This document shows positions 39,466 through 50,741 of a stretch of DNA of 64,000 nucleotides, one piece after another. Made by a program: the position numbers and the translations under genes. Position 1 is the first letter of the stretch; every line of letters begins with the position of its first letter. A model generated the notes under the pieces. The model worked only from the letters and a program-made list of their open reading frames with translations. It did no database searches and had not been told where the DNA came from. The DNA lies in NCBI GenBank assembly GCA_022605955.1, contig JAKCOZ010000308.1, forward strand, positions 62,001 to 126,000. The letters are read 5' to 3'. This DNA is from Rallus limicola. Lineage: Eukaryota > Chordata > Aves > Gruiformes > Rallidae.

Positions 39466-42400
39466 ATGCCTTTCATGCCTAGCTTCTTTACTTTGGGAGT
39501 TATTGCTGGACGTTTAGCATGTTTTGAACTGCAGTCTGCTAGGGCCGAGAAAAGCACTGTAGGAGGTAGCAGGTATGTTCCTTCTTTCCAGGCAAAGGAA
39601 AAGGCTGAGAGCCAAAGTGACAGGGTCTGCTTGTGTGTCCTGTTAGGAGGTTTCAGACAAGCTATGCCTTTCATGCCTAGCTTCTTTACTTTGGGAGTTA
39701 TTGCTGGACGTTTAGCATGTTTTGAACTGCAGTCTGCTAGGGCCGAGAAAAGCACCGTAGGAGGTTCCAGGCATGTTCCCTCTTTCCAGGCAAAGGAAAA
39801 GGCTGAGAGCCAAAGTGACAGGGTCTGCTTGTGTGTCCTGTTAGGAGGTTTCAGACAAGCTATGCCTTTCAGTCCTAGCTTCTTTACTTTGGGAGTTATT
39901 GCTGGACGTTTAGCATGTTTTGAACTGCAGTCTGCTAGGGCCGAGAAAAGCACTGTAGGAGGTAGTAGGTATGTTCCTTCTTTCCAGGCAAAGGAAAAGG
40001 CTGAGAGCCAAAGTGACAGGGTCTGCTTGTGTGTCCTGTTAGGAGGTTTCAGACAAGCTATGCCTTTCAGTCCTAGCTTCTTTACTTTGGGAGTTATTGC
40101 TGGACGTTTAGCATGTTTTGAACTGCAGTCTGCTAGGGCCGAGAAAAGCACCGTAGGAGCTTCCAGGCATGTTCCCTCTTTCCAGGCAAAGGAAAAGGCT
40201 GAGAGCCAAAGTGACAGGGTCTGCTTGTGTGTCCTGTTAGGAGGTTTCAGACAAGCTATGCCTTTCAGTCCTAGCTTCTTTACTTTGGGAGTTATTGCTG
40301 GACGTTTAGCAAGTTTTGAACTGCGGTCTGCTAGGGCCGAGAAAAGCACCGTAGGAGGTTCCAGGCATGTTCCCTCTTTCCAGGCAAAGGAAAAGGCTGA
40401 GAGCCAAAGTGACAGGGTCTGCTTGTGTGTCCTGTTAGGAGGTTTCAGACAAGCTATGCCTTTCAGTCCTAGCTTCTTTACTTTGGGAGTTATTGCTGGA
40501 CGTTTAGCATGTTTAGAACTGCAGTCTGCTAGGGCCGAGAAAAGCACCGTAGGAGGTTCCAGGCATGTTCCCTCTTTCCAGGCAAAGGAAAAGGCTGAGA
40601 GCCAAAGTGACAGGGTCTGCTTGTGTGTCCTGTTAGGAGGTTTCAGACAAGCTATGCCTTTCATGCCTAGCTTCTTTACTTTGGGAGTTATTGCTGGACG
40701 TTTAGCATGTTTTGAACTGCAGTCTGCTAGGGCCGAGAAAAGCACCGTAGGAGCTTCCAGGCATGTTCCCTCTTTCCAGGCAAAGGAAAAGGCTGAGAGC
40801 CAAAGTGACAGGGTCTGCTTGTGTGTCCTGTTAGGAGGTTTCAGACAAGCTATGCCTTTCATGCCTAGCTTCTTTACTTTGGGAGTTATTGCTGGACGTT
40901 TAGCATGTTTTGAACTGCAGTCTGCTAGGGCCGAGAAAAGCACCGTAGGAGGTTCCAGGCATGTTCCCTCTTTCCAGGCAAAGGAAAAGGCTGAGAGCCA
41001 AAGTGACAGGGTCTGCTTGTGTGTCCTGTTAGGAGGTTTCAGACAAGCTATGCCTTTCAGTCCTAGCTTCTTTACTTTGGGAGTTATTGCTGGACGTTTA
41101 GCATGTTTTGAACTGCAGTCTGCTAGGGCCGAGAAAAGCACTGTAGGAGGTAGTAGGTATGTTCCTTCTTTCCAGGCAAAGGAAAAGGCTGAGAGCCAAA
41201 GTGACAGGGTCTGCTTGTGTGTCCTGTTAGGAGGTTTCAGACAAGCTATGCCTTTCAGTCCTAGCTTCTTTACTTTGGGAGTTATTGCTGGACGTTTAGC
41301 ATGTTTTGAACTGCAGTCTGCTAGGGCCGAGAAAAGCACCGTAGGAGCTTCCAGGCATGTTCCCTCTTTCCAGGCAAAGGAAAAGGCTGAGAGCCAAAGT
41401 GACAGGGTCTGCTTGTGTGTCCTGTTAGGAGGTTTCAGACAAGCTATGCCTTTCAGTCCTAGCTTCTTTACTTTGGGAGTTATTGCTGGACGTTTAGCAA
41501 GTTTTGAACTGCGGTCTGCTAGGGCCGAGAAAAGCACCGTAGGAGCTTCCAGGCATGTTCCCTCTTTCCAGGCAAAGGAAAAGGCTGAGAGCCAAAGTGA
41601 CAGGGTCTGCTTGTGTGTCCTGTTAGGAGGTTTCAGACAAGCTATGCCTTTCAGTCCTAGCTTCTTTACTTTGGGAGTTATTGCTGGACGTTTAGCATGT
41701 TTAGAACTGCAGTCTGCTAGGGCCGAGAAAAGCACCGTAGGAGGTTCCAGGCATGTTCCCTCTTTCCAGGCAAAGGAAAAGGCTGAGAGCCAAAGTGACA
41801 GGGTCTGCTTGTGTGTCCTGTTAGGAGGTTTCAGACAAGCTATGCCTTTCATGCCTAGCTTCTTTACTTTGGGAGTTATTGCTGGACGTTTAGCATGTTT
41901 TGAACTGCAGTCTGCTAGGGCCGAGAAAAGCACCGTAGGAGGTTCCAGGCATGTTCCCTCTTTCCAGGCAAAGGAAAAGGCTGAGAGCCAAAGTGACAGG
42001 GTCTGCTTGTGTGTCCTGTTAGGAGGTTTCAGACAAGCTATGCCTTTCAGTCCTAGCTTCTTTACTTTGGGAGTTATTGCTGGACGTTTAGCAAGTTTTG
42101 AACTGCGGTCTGCTAGGGCCGAGAAAAGCACTGTAGGAGGTTCCAGGCATGTTCCCTCTTTCCAGGCAAAGGAAAAGGCTGAGAGCCAAAGTGACAGGGT
42201 CTGCTTGTGTGTCCTGTTAGGAGGTTTCAGACAAGCTATGCCTTTCAGTCCTAGCTTCTTTACTTTGGGAGTTATTGCTGGACGTTTAGCATGTTTTGAA
42301 CTGCAGTCTGCTAGGGCCGAGAAAAGCACCGTAGGAGGTTCCAGGCATGTTCCCTCTTTCCAGGCAAAGGAAAAGGCTGAGAGCCAAAGTGACAGGGTCT

Positions 42401-43227
42401 GCTTGTGTGTCCTGTTAGGAGGTTTCAGACAAGCTATGCCTTTCAGTCCTAGCTTCTTTACTTTGGGAGTTATTGCTGGACGTTTAGCATGTTTTGAACT
42501 GCAGTCTGCTAGGGCCGAGAAAAGCACTGTAGGAGGTAGCAGGTATGTTCCTTCTTTCCAGGCAAAGGAAAAGGCTGAGAGCCAAAGTGACAGGGTCTGC
42601 TTGTGTGTCCTGTTAGGAGGTTTCAGACAAGCTATGCCTTTCAGTCCTAGCTTCTTTACTTTGGGAGTTATTGCTGGACGTTTAGCATGTTTTGAACTGC
42701 AGTCTGCTAGGGCCGAGAAAAGCACTGTAGGAGGTTCCAGGCATGTTCCTTCTTTCCAGGCAAAGGAAAAGGCTGAGAGCCAAAGTGACAGGGTCTGCTT
42801 GTGTGTCCTGTTAGGAGGTTTCAGACAAGCTATGCCATTCAGTCCTAGCTTCTTTACTTTGGGAGTTATTGCTGGACGTTTAGCATGTTTTGAACTGCAG
42901 TCTGCTAGGGCCGAGAAAAGCACCGTAGGAGGTTTTAGGCATGTTCCCTCTTTCCAGGCAAAGGAAAAGGCTGAGAGCCAAAGTGACAGGGTCTGCTTGT
43001 GTGTCCTGTTAGGAGGTTTCAGACAAGCTATGCCTTTCATGCCTAGCTTCTTTACTTTGGGAGTTATTGCTGGACGTTTAGCATGTTTTGAACTGCAGTC
43101 TGCTAGGGCCGAGAAAAGCACCGTAGGAGGTTCCAGGCATGTTCCCTCTTTCCAGGCAAAGGAAAAGGCTGAGAGCCAAAGTGACAGGGTCTGCTTGTGT
43201 GTCCTGTTATAAGGTTTCAGACAAGCT
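39466..43227 (+). repeat. 19-monomer HOR unit, second copy (3,762 bp)
   Basis: This unit is exactly 19 x 198 bp between TATAAGG junctions near 39,447 and 43,209. It contains an internal six-monomer repeat: monomers 2-7 (about 39,664-40,851) are echoed by monomers 8-13 (about 40,852-42,039), each with the series GTAGTAGG, GAGCTTCC, G68 and TTTAGAACTG. Differences from the first copy are whole diagnostic-site swaps, for example GAGCTTCC in place of GAGGTTCC near 41,545 and the reverse near 41,940. These swaps look like short gene-conversion tracts rather than random mutation. Confidence 0.91.
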
Positions 43228-45603
43228 ATGCCTTTCATGCCTAGCTTCTTTACTTTGGGAGTTATTGCTGGACGTTTAGCATGTTTTGAACTGCAGTCTG
43301 CTAGGGCCGAGAAAAGCACTGTAGGAGGTAGCAGGTATGTTCCTTCTTTCCAGGCAAAGGAAAAGGCTGAGAGCCAAAGTGACAGGGTCTGCTTGTGTGT
43401 CCTGTTAGGAGGTTTCAGACAAGCTATGCCTTTCATGCCTAGCTTCTTTACTTTGGGAGTTATTGCTGGACGTTTAGCATGTTTTGAACTGCAGTCTGCT
43501 AGGGCCGAGAAAAGCACCGTAGGAGGTTCCAGGCATGTTCCCTCTTTCCAGGCAAAGGAAAAGGCTGAGAGCCAAAGTGACAGGGTCTGCTTGTGTGTCC
43601 TGTTAGGAGGTTTCAGACAAGCTATGCCTTTCAGTCCTAGCTTCTTTACTTTGGGAGTTATTGCTGGACGTTTAGCATGTTTTGAACTGCAGTCTGCTAG
43701 GGCCGAGAAAAGCACTGTAGGACGTAGCAGGTATGTTCCTTCTTTCCAGGCAAAGGAAAAGGCTGAGAGCCAAAGTGACAGGGTCTGCTTGTGTGTCCTG
43801 TTAGGAGGTTTCAGACAAGCTATGCCTTTCAGTCCTAGCTTCTTTACTTTGGGAGTTATTGCTGGACGTTTAGCATGTTTTGAACTGCAGTCTGCTAGGG
43901 CCGAGAAAAGCACTGTAGGAGGATCCAGGCATGTTCCTTCTTTCCAGGCAAAGGAAAAGGCTGAGAGCCAAAGTGACAGGGTCTGCTTGTGTGTCCTGTT
44001 AGGAGGTTTCAGACAAGCTATGCCTTTCATGCCTAGCTTCTTTACTTTGGGAGTTATTGCTGGACGTTTAGCATGTTTTGAACTGCAGTCTGCTAGGGCC
44101 GAGAAAAGCACCGTAGGAGGTTCCAGGCATGTTCCCTCTTTCCAGGCAAAGGAAAAGGCTGAGAGCCAAAGTGACAGGGTCTGCTTGTGTGTCCTGTTAG
44201 GAGGTTTCAGACAAGCTATGCCTTTCATGCCTAGCTTCTTTACTTTGGGAGTTATTGCTGGACGTTTAGCATGTTTTGAACTGCAGTCTGCTAGGGCCGA
44301 GAAAAGCACCGTAGGAGCTTCCAGGCATGTTCCCTCTTTCCAGGCAAAGGAAAAGGCTGAGAGCCAAAGTGACAGGGTCTGCTTGTGTGTCCTGTTAGGA
44401 GGTTTCAGACAAGCTATGCCTTTCAGTCCTAGCTTCTTTACTTTGGGAGTTATTGCTGGACGTTTAGCAAGTTTTTAACTGCGGTCTGCTAGGGCCGAGA
44501 AAAGCACCGTAGGAGGTTCCAGGCATGTTCCCTCTTTCCAGGCAAAGGAAAAGGCTGAGAGCCAAAGTGACAGGGTCTGCTTGTGTGTCCTGTTAGGAGG
44601 TTTCAGACAAGCTATGCCTTTCAGTCCTAGCTTCTTTACTTTGGGAGTTATTGCTGGACGTTTAGCATGTTTTGAACTGCAGTCTGCTAGGGCCGAGAAA
44701 AGCACCGTAGGAGGTTCCAGGCATGTTCCCTCTTTCCAGGCAAAGGAAAAGGCTGAGAGCCAAAGTGACAGGGTCTGCTTGTGTGTCCTGTTAGGAGGTT
44801 TCAGACAAGCTATGCCTTTCAGTCCTAGCTTCTTTACTTTGGGAGTTATTGCTGGACGTTTAGCATGTTTTGAACTGCAGTCTGCTAGGGCCGAGAAAAG
44901 CACTGTAGGAGGTAGCAGGTATGTTCCTTCTTTCCAGGCAAAGGAAAAGGCTGAGAGCCAAAGTGACAGGGTCTGCTTGTGTGTCCTGTTAGGAGGTTTC
45001 AGACAAGCTATGCCTTTCAGTCCTAGCTTCTTTACTTTGGGAGTTATTGCTGGACGTTTAGCATGTTTTGAACTGCAGTCTGCTAGGGCCGAGAAAAGCA
45101 CTGTAGGAGGTTCCAGGCATGTTCCTTCTTTCCAGGCAAAGGAAAAGGCTGAGAGCCAAAGTGACAGGGTCTGCTTGTGTGTCCTGTTAGGAGGTTTCAG
45201 ACAAGCTATGCCATTCAGTCCTAGCTTCTTTACTTTGGGAGTTATTGCTGGACGTTTAGCATGTTTTGAACTGCAGTCTGCTAGGGCCGAGAAAAGCACC
45301 GTAGGAGGTTTTAGGCATGTTCCCTCTTTCCAGGCAAAGGAAAAGGCTGAGAGCCAAAGTGACAGGGTCTGCTTGTGTGTCCTGTTAGGAGGTTTCAGAC
45401 AAGCTATGCCTTTCATGCCTAGCTTCTTTACTTTGGGAGTTATTGCTGGACGTTTAGCATGTTTTGAACTGCAGTCTGCTAGGGCCGAGAAAAGCACCGT
45501 AGGAGGTTCCAGGCATGTTCCCTCTTTCCAGGCAAAGGAAAAGGCTGAGAGCCAAAGTGACAGGGTCTGCTTGTGTGTCCTGTTAGGAGGTTTCAGACAA
45601 GCT
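43228..45603 (+). repeat. 12-monomer HOR unit, first copy (2,376 bp)
   Basis: This is twelve full monomers. The fourth carries GGATCC (43,921-43,926), absent from typical monomers, followed by an ATG copy, an ATG/GAGCTTCC copy, an A55/G68 copy, and the series that ends in GGTTTTAGG (about 45,309) and an ATG H-type monomer. The A55/G68 copy has GTTTTTAACTG (44,471-44,481), a private substitution. The unit ends in the normal TTAGGAGG rather than TATAAGG. Offset to the next unit is 2,376 bp at the GGATCC marker. Confidence 0.88.
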
Positions 45604-47776
45604 ATGCCTTTCATGCCTAGCTTCTTTACTTTGGGAGTTATTGCTGGACGTTTAGCATGTTTTGAACTGCAGTCTGCTAGGGCCGAGAAAAGCACTGTAG
45701 GAGGTAGCAGGTATGTTCCTTCTTTCCAGGCAAAGGAAAAGGCTGAGAGCCAAAGTGACAGGGTCTGCTTGTGTGTCCTGTTAGGAGGTTTCAGACAAGC
45801 TATGCCTTTCATGCCTAGCTTCTTTACTTTGGGAGTTATTGCTGGACGTTTAGCATGTTTTGAACTGCAGTCTGCTAGGGCCGAGAAAAGCACCGTAGGA
45901 GGTTCCAGGCATGTTCCCTCTTTCCAGGCAAAGGAAAAGGCTGAGAGCCAAAGTGACAGGGTCTGCTTGTGTGTCCTGTTAGGAGGTTTCAGACAAGCTA
46001 TGCCTTTCAGTCCTAGCTTCTTTACTTTGGGAGTTATTGCTGGACGTTTAGCATGTTTTGAACTGCAGTCTGCTAGGGCCGAGAAAAGCACTGTAGGAGG
46101 TAGCAGGTATGTTCCTTCTTTCCAGGCAAAGGAAAAGGCTGAGAGCCAAAGTGACAGGGTCTGCTTGTGTGTCCTGTTAGGAGGTTTCAGACAAGCTATG
46201 CCTTTCAGTCCTAGCTTCTTTACTTTGGGAGTTATTGCTGGACGTTTAGCATGTTTTGAACTGCAGTCTGCTAGGGCCGAGAAAAGCACTGTAGGAGGAT
46301 CCAGGCATGTTCCTTCTTTCCAGGCAAAGGAAAAGGCTGAGAGCCAAAGTGACAGGGTCTGCTTGTGTGTCCTGTTAGGAGGTTTCAGACAAGCTATGCC
46401 ATTCAGTCCTAGCTTCTTTACTTTGGGAGTTATTGCTGGACGTTTAGCATGTTTTGAACTGCAGTCTGCTAGGGCCGAGAAAAGCACCGTAGGAGGTTCC
46501 AGGCATGTTCCCTCTTTCCAGGCAAAGGAAAAGGCTGAGAGCCAAAGTGACAGGGTCTGCTTGTGTGTCCTGTTAGGAGGTTTCAGACAAGCTATGCCTT
46601 TCATGCCTAGCTTCTTTACTTTGGGAGTTATTGCTGGACGTTTAGCATGTTTTGAACTGCAGTCTGCTAGGGCCGAGAAAAGCACCGTAGGAGCTTCCAG
46701 GCATGTTCCCTCTTTCCAGGCAAAGGAAAAGGCTGAGAGCCAAAGTGACAGGGTCTGCTTGTGTGTCCTGTTAGGAGGTTTCAGACAAGCTATGCCTTTC
46801 AGTCCTAGCTTCTTTACTTTGGGAGTTATTGCTGGACGTTTAGCAAGTTTTGAACTGCGGTCTGCTAGGGCCGAGAAAAGCACCGTAGGAGGTTCCAGGC
46901 ATGTTCCCTCTTTCCAGGCAAAGGAAAAGGCTGAGAGCCAAAGTGACAGGGTCTGCTTGTGTGTCCTGTTAGGAGGTTTCAGACAAGCTATGCCTTTCAG
47001 TCCTAGCTTCTTTACTTTGGGAGTTATTGCTGGACGTTTAGCATGTTTTGAACTGCAGTCTGCTAGGGCCGAGAAAAGCACCGTAGGAGGTTCCAGGCAT
47101 GTTCCCTCTTTCCAGGCAAAGGAAAAGGCTGAGAGCCAAAGTGACAGGGTCTGCTTGTGTGTCCTGTTAGGAGGTTTCAGACAAGCTATGCCTTTCAGTC
47201 CTAGCTTCTTTACTTTGGGAGTTATTGCTGGACGTTTAGCATGTTTTGAACTGCAGTCTGCTAGGGCCGAGAAAAGCACTGTAGGAGGTAGCAGGTATGT
47301 TCCTTCTTTCCAGGCAAAGGAAAAGGCTGAGAGCCAAAGTGACAGGGTCTGCTTGTGTGTCCTGTTAGGAGGTTTCAGACAAGCTATGCCATTCAGTCCT
47401 AGCTTCTTTGGGAGTTATTGCTGGACGTTTAGCATGTTTTGAACTGCAGTCTGCTAGGGCCGAGAAAAGCACCGTAGGAGGTTTTAGGCATGTTCCCTCT
47501 TTCCAGGCAAAGGAAAAGGCTGAGAGCCAAAGTGACAGGGTCTGCTTGTGTGTCCTGTTAGGAGGTTTCAGACAAGCTATGCCTTTCATGCCTAGCTTCT
47601 TTACTTTGGGAGTTATTGCTGGACGTTTAGCATGTTTTGAACTGCAGTCTGCTAGGGCCGAGAAAAGCACCGTAGGAGGTTCCAGGCATGTTCCCTCTTT
47701 CCAGGCAAAGGAAAAGGCTGAGAGCCAAAGTGACAGGGTCTGCTTGTGTGTCCTGTTATAAGGTTTCAGACAAGCT
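45604..47776 (+). repeat. 12-monomer HOR unit, second copy with a monomer lost (2,173 bp)
   Basis: This unit has the same monomer order as the preceding 12-mer, with GGATCC at 46,297-46,302, but contains only 11 monomers. The CACTG/TTCC/CCTTC copy expected before the GGTTTTAGG monomer is missing. The monomer at that junction (47,386) has a 5-bp deletion near 47,408, giving TTCTTTGGGAG. The unit ends in a TATAAGG junction. The fifth monomer carries CCATTC where the first unit has TTCATGCC, another short replacement. Confidence 0.87.
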
Positions 47777-48568
47777 ATGCCTTTCATGCCTAGCTTCTTT
47801 ACTTTGGGAGTTATTGCTGGATGTTTAGCATGTTTTGAACTGCAGTCTGCTAGGGCCGAGAAAAGCACTGTAGGAGGTAGCAGGTATGTTCCTTCTTTCC
47901 AGGCAAAGGAAAAGGCTGAGAGCCAAAGTGACAGGGTCTGCTTGTGTGTCCTGTTAGGAGGTTTCAGACAAGCTATGCCTTTCATGCCTAGCTTCTTTAC
48001 TTTGGGAGTTATTGCTGGACGTTTAGCATGTTTTGAACTGCAGTCTGCTAGGGCCGAGAAAAGCACCGTAGGAGGTTCCAGGCATGTTCCCTCTTTCCAG
48101 GCAAAGGAAAAGGCTGAGAGCCAAAGTGACAGGGTCTGCTTGTGTGTCCTGTTAGGAGGTTTCAGACAAGCTATGCCTTTCAGTCCTAGCTTCTTTACTT
48201 TGGGAGTTATTGCTGGACGTTTAGCATGTTTTGAACTGCAGTCTGCTAGGGCCGAGAAAAGCACTGTAGGAGGTAGCAGGTATGTTCCTTCTTTCCAGGC
48301 AAAGGAAAAGGCTGAGAGCCAAAGTGACAGGGTCTGCTTGTGTGTCCTGTTAGGAGGTTTCAGACAAGCTATGCCTTTCAGTCCTAGCTTCTTTACTTTG
48401 GGAGTTATTGCTGGACGTTTAGCATGTTTTGAACTGCAGTCTGCTAGGGCCGAGAAAAGCACCGTAGGAGCTTCCAGGCATGTTCCCTCTTTCCAGGCAA
48501 AGGAAAAGGCTGAGAGCCAAAGTGACAGGGTCTGCTTGTGTGTCCTGTTAGGAGGTTTCAGACAAGCT
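47386..48568 (+). repeat. 6-monomer tandem duplication, first copy (1,183 bp)
   Basis: This is six monomers, the first shortened to 193 bp by loss of 5 bp in TTTACTTTGGG. The unit carries CCATTC, the 5-bp deletion, GGTTTTAGG (about 47,481), a TATAAGG junction (47,757) and GCTGGATGTTTAGC (about 47,815). Every one of these is found again 1,183 bp downstream. 1,183 equals 6 x 198 minus 5, so the deletion was part of the duplicated segment. Confidence 0.93.
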
Positions 48569-49645
48569 ATGCCATTCAGTCCTAGCTTCTTTGGGAGTTA
48601 TTGCTGGACGTTTAGCATGTTTTGAACTGCAGTCTGCTAGGGCCGAGAAAAGCACCGTAGGAGGTTTTAGGCATGTTCCCTCTTTCCAGGCAAAGGAAAA
48701 GGCTGAGAGCCAAAGTGACAGGGTCTGCTTGTGTGTCCTGTTAGGAGGTTTCAGACAAGCTATGCCTTTCATGCCTAGCTTCTTTACTTTGGGAGTTATT
48801 GCTGGACGTTTAGCATGTTTTGAACTGCAGTCTGCTAGGGCCGAGAAAAGCACCGTAGGAGGTTCCAGGCATGTTCCCTCTTTCCAGGCAAAGGAAAAGG
48901 CTGAGAGCCAAAGTGACAGGGTCTGCTTGTGTGTCCTGTTATAAGGTTTCAGACAAGCTATGCCTTTCATGCCTAGCTTCTTTACTTTGGGAGTTATTGC
49001 TGGATGTTTAGCATGTTTTGAACTGCAGTCTGCTAGGGCCGAGAAAAGCACTGTAGGAGGTAGCAGGTATGTTCCTTCTTTCCAGGCAAAGGAATAGGCT
49101 GAGAGCCAAAGTGACAGGGTCTGCTTGTGTGTCCTGTTAGGAGGTTTCAGACAAGCTATGCCTTTCATGCCTAGCTTCTTTACTTTGGGAGTTATTGCTG
49201 GACGTTTAGCATGTTTTGAACTGCAGTCTGCTAGGGCCGAGAAAAGCACCGTAGGAGGTTCCAGGCATGTTCCCTCTTTCCAGGCAAAGGAAAAGGCTGA
49301 GAGCCAAAGTGACAGGGTCTGCTTGTGTGTCCTGTTAGGAGGTTTCAGACAAGCTATGCCTTTCAGTCCTAGCTTCTTTACTTTGGGAGTTATTGCTGGA
49401 CGTTTAGCATGTTTTGAACTGCAGTCTGCTAGGGCCGAGAAAAGCACTGTAGGAGGTAGCAGGTATGTTCCTTCTTTCCAGGCAAAGGAAAAGGCTGAGA
49501 GCCAAAGTGACAGGGTCTGCTTGTGTGTCCTGTTAGGAGGTTTCAGACAAGCTATGCCTTTCAGTCCTAGCTTCTTTACTTTGGGAGTTATTGCTGGACG
49601 TTTAGCATGTTTTGAACTGCAGTCTGCTAGGGCCGAGAAAAGCAC
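48569..49645 (+). repeat. 6-monomer tandem duplication, second copy (partial match)
   Basis: This repeats the markers of the preceding unit: CCATTC, the 193-bp monomer (deletion near 48,594), GGTTTTAGG (48,664-48,672), TATAAGG (48,940) and GCTGGATGTTTAGC (about 48,998). It has gained a private change, GGAATAGG (49,092-49,099). The match ends near 49,645, where CACTG with GAGCTTCC replaces CACCG with GAGCTTCC and the next monomer is an A55 copy with TTTCTGTCC. Confidence 0.9.
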
Positions 49646-50741
49646 TGTAGGAGCTTCCAGGCATGTTCCCTCTTTCCAGGCAAAGGAAAAGGCTGAGAGC
49701 CAAAGTGACAGGGTCTGCTTGTGTGTCCTGTTAGGAGGTTTCAGACAAGCTATGCCTTTCTGTCCTAGCTTCTTTACTTTGGGAGTTATTGCTGGACGTT
49801 TAGCAAGTTTTGAACTGCAGTCTGCTAGGGCCGAGAAAAGCACTGTAGGAGGTTCCAGGCATGTTCCCTCTTTCCAGGCAAAGGAAAAGGCTGAGAGCCA
49901 AAGTGACAGGGTCTGCTTGTGTGTCCTGTTAGGAGGTTTCAGACAAGCTATGCCTTTCATGCCTAGCTTCTTTACTTTGGGAGTTATTGCTGGACGTTTA
50001 GCATGTTTTGAACTGCAGTCTGCTAGGGCCGAGAAAAGCACCGTAGGAGGTTCCAGGCATGTTCCCTCTTTCCAGGCAAAGGAAAAGGCTGAGAGCCAAA
50101 GTGACAGGGTCTGCTTGTGTGTCCTGTTAGGAGGTTTCAGACAAGCTATGCCTTTCAGTCCTAGCTTCTTTACTTTGGGAGTTATTGCTGGACGTTTAGC
50201 ATGTTTTGAACTGCAGTCTGCTAGGGCCGAGAAAAGCACTGTAGAAGGTTCCAGGCATGTTCCTTCTTTCCAGGCAAAGGAAAAGGCTGAGAGCCAAAGT
50301 GACAGGGTCTGCTTGTGTGTCCTGTTAGGAGGTTTCAGACAAGCTATGCCATTCAGTCCTAGCTTCTTTACTTTGGGAGTTATTGCTGGACGTTTAGCAT
50401 GTTTTGAACTGCAGTCTGCTAGGGCCGAGAAAAGCACCGTAGGAGGTTCCAGGCATGTTCCCTCTTTCCAGGCAAAGGAAAAGGCTGAGAGCCAAAGTGA
50501 CAGGGTCTGCTTGTGTGTCCTGTTAGGAGGTTTCAGACAAGCTATGCCTTTCAGTCCTAGCTTCTTTACTTTGGGAGTTATTGCTGGACGTTTAGCATGT
50601 TTTGAACTGCAGTCTGCTAGGGCCGAGAAAAGCACCGTAGGAGGTTCCAGGCATGTTCCCTCTTTCCAGGCAAAGGAAAAGGCTGAGAGCCAAAGTGACA
50701 GGGTCTGCTTGTGTGTCCTGTTATAAGGTTTCAGACAAGCT
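49646..50741 (+). repeat. Satellite monomers between HOR blocks
   Basis: About five and a half full-length monomers link the 6-mer duplication to the second 19-mer block. They include a private CTTTCTGTCC copy (about 49,757), a GTAGAAGGTTCC copy (about 50,242) and a CCATTC copy (about 50,350). The stretch ends with a TATAAGG junction at 50,722. The last monomer and a half already match the sequence before 54,504, so the tandem block to the right really begins near 50,470. Confidence 0.85.
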
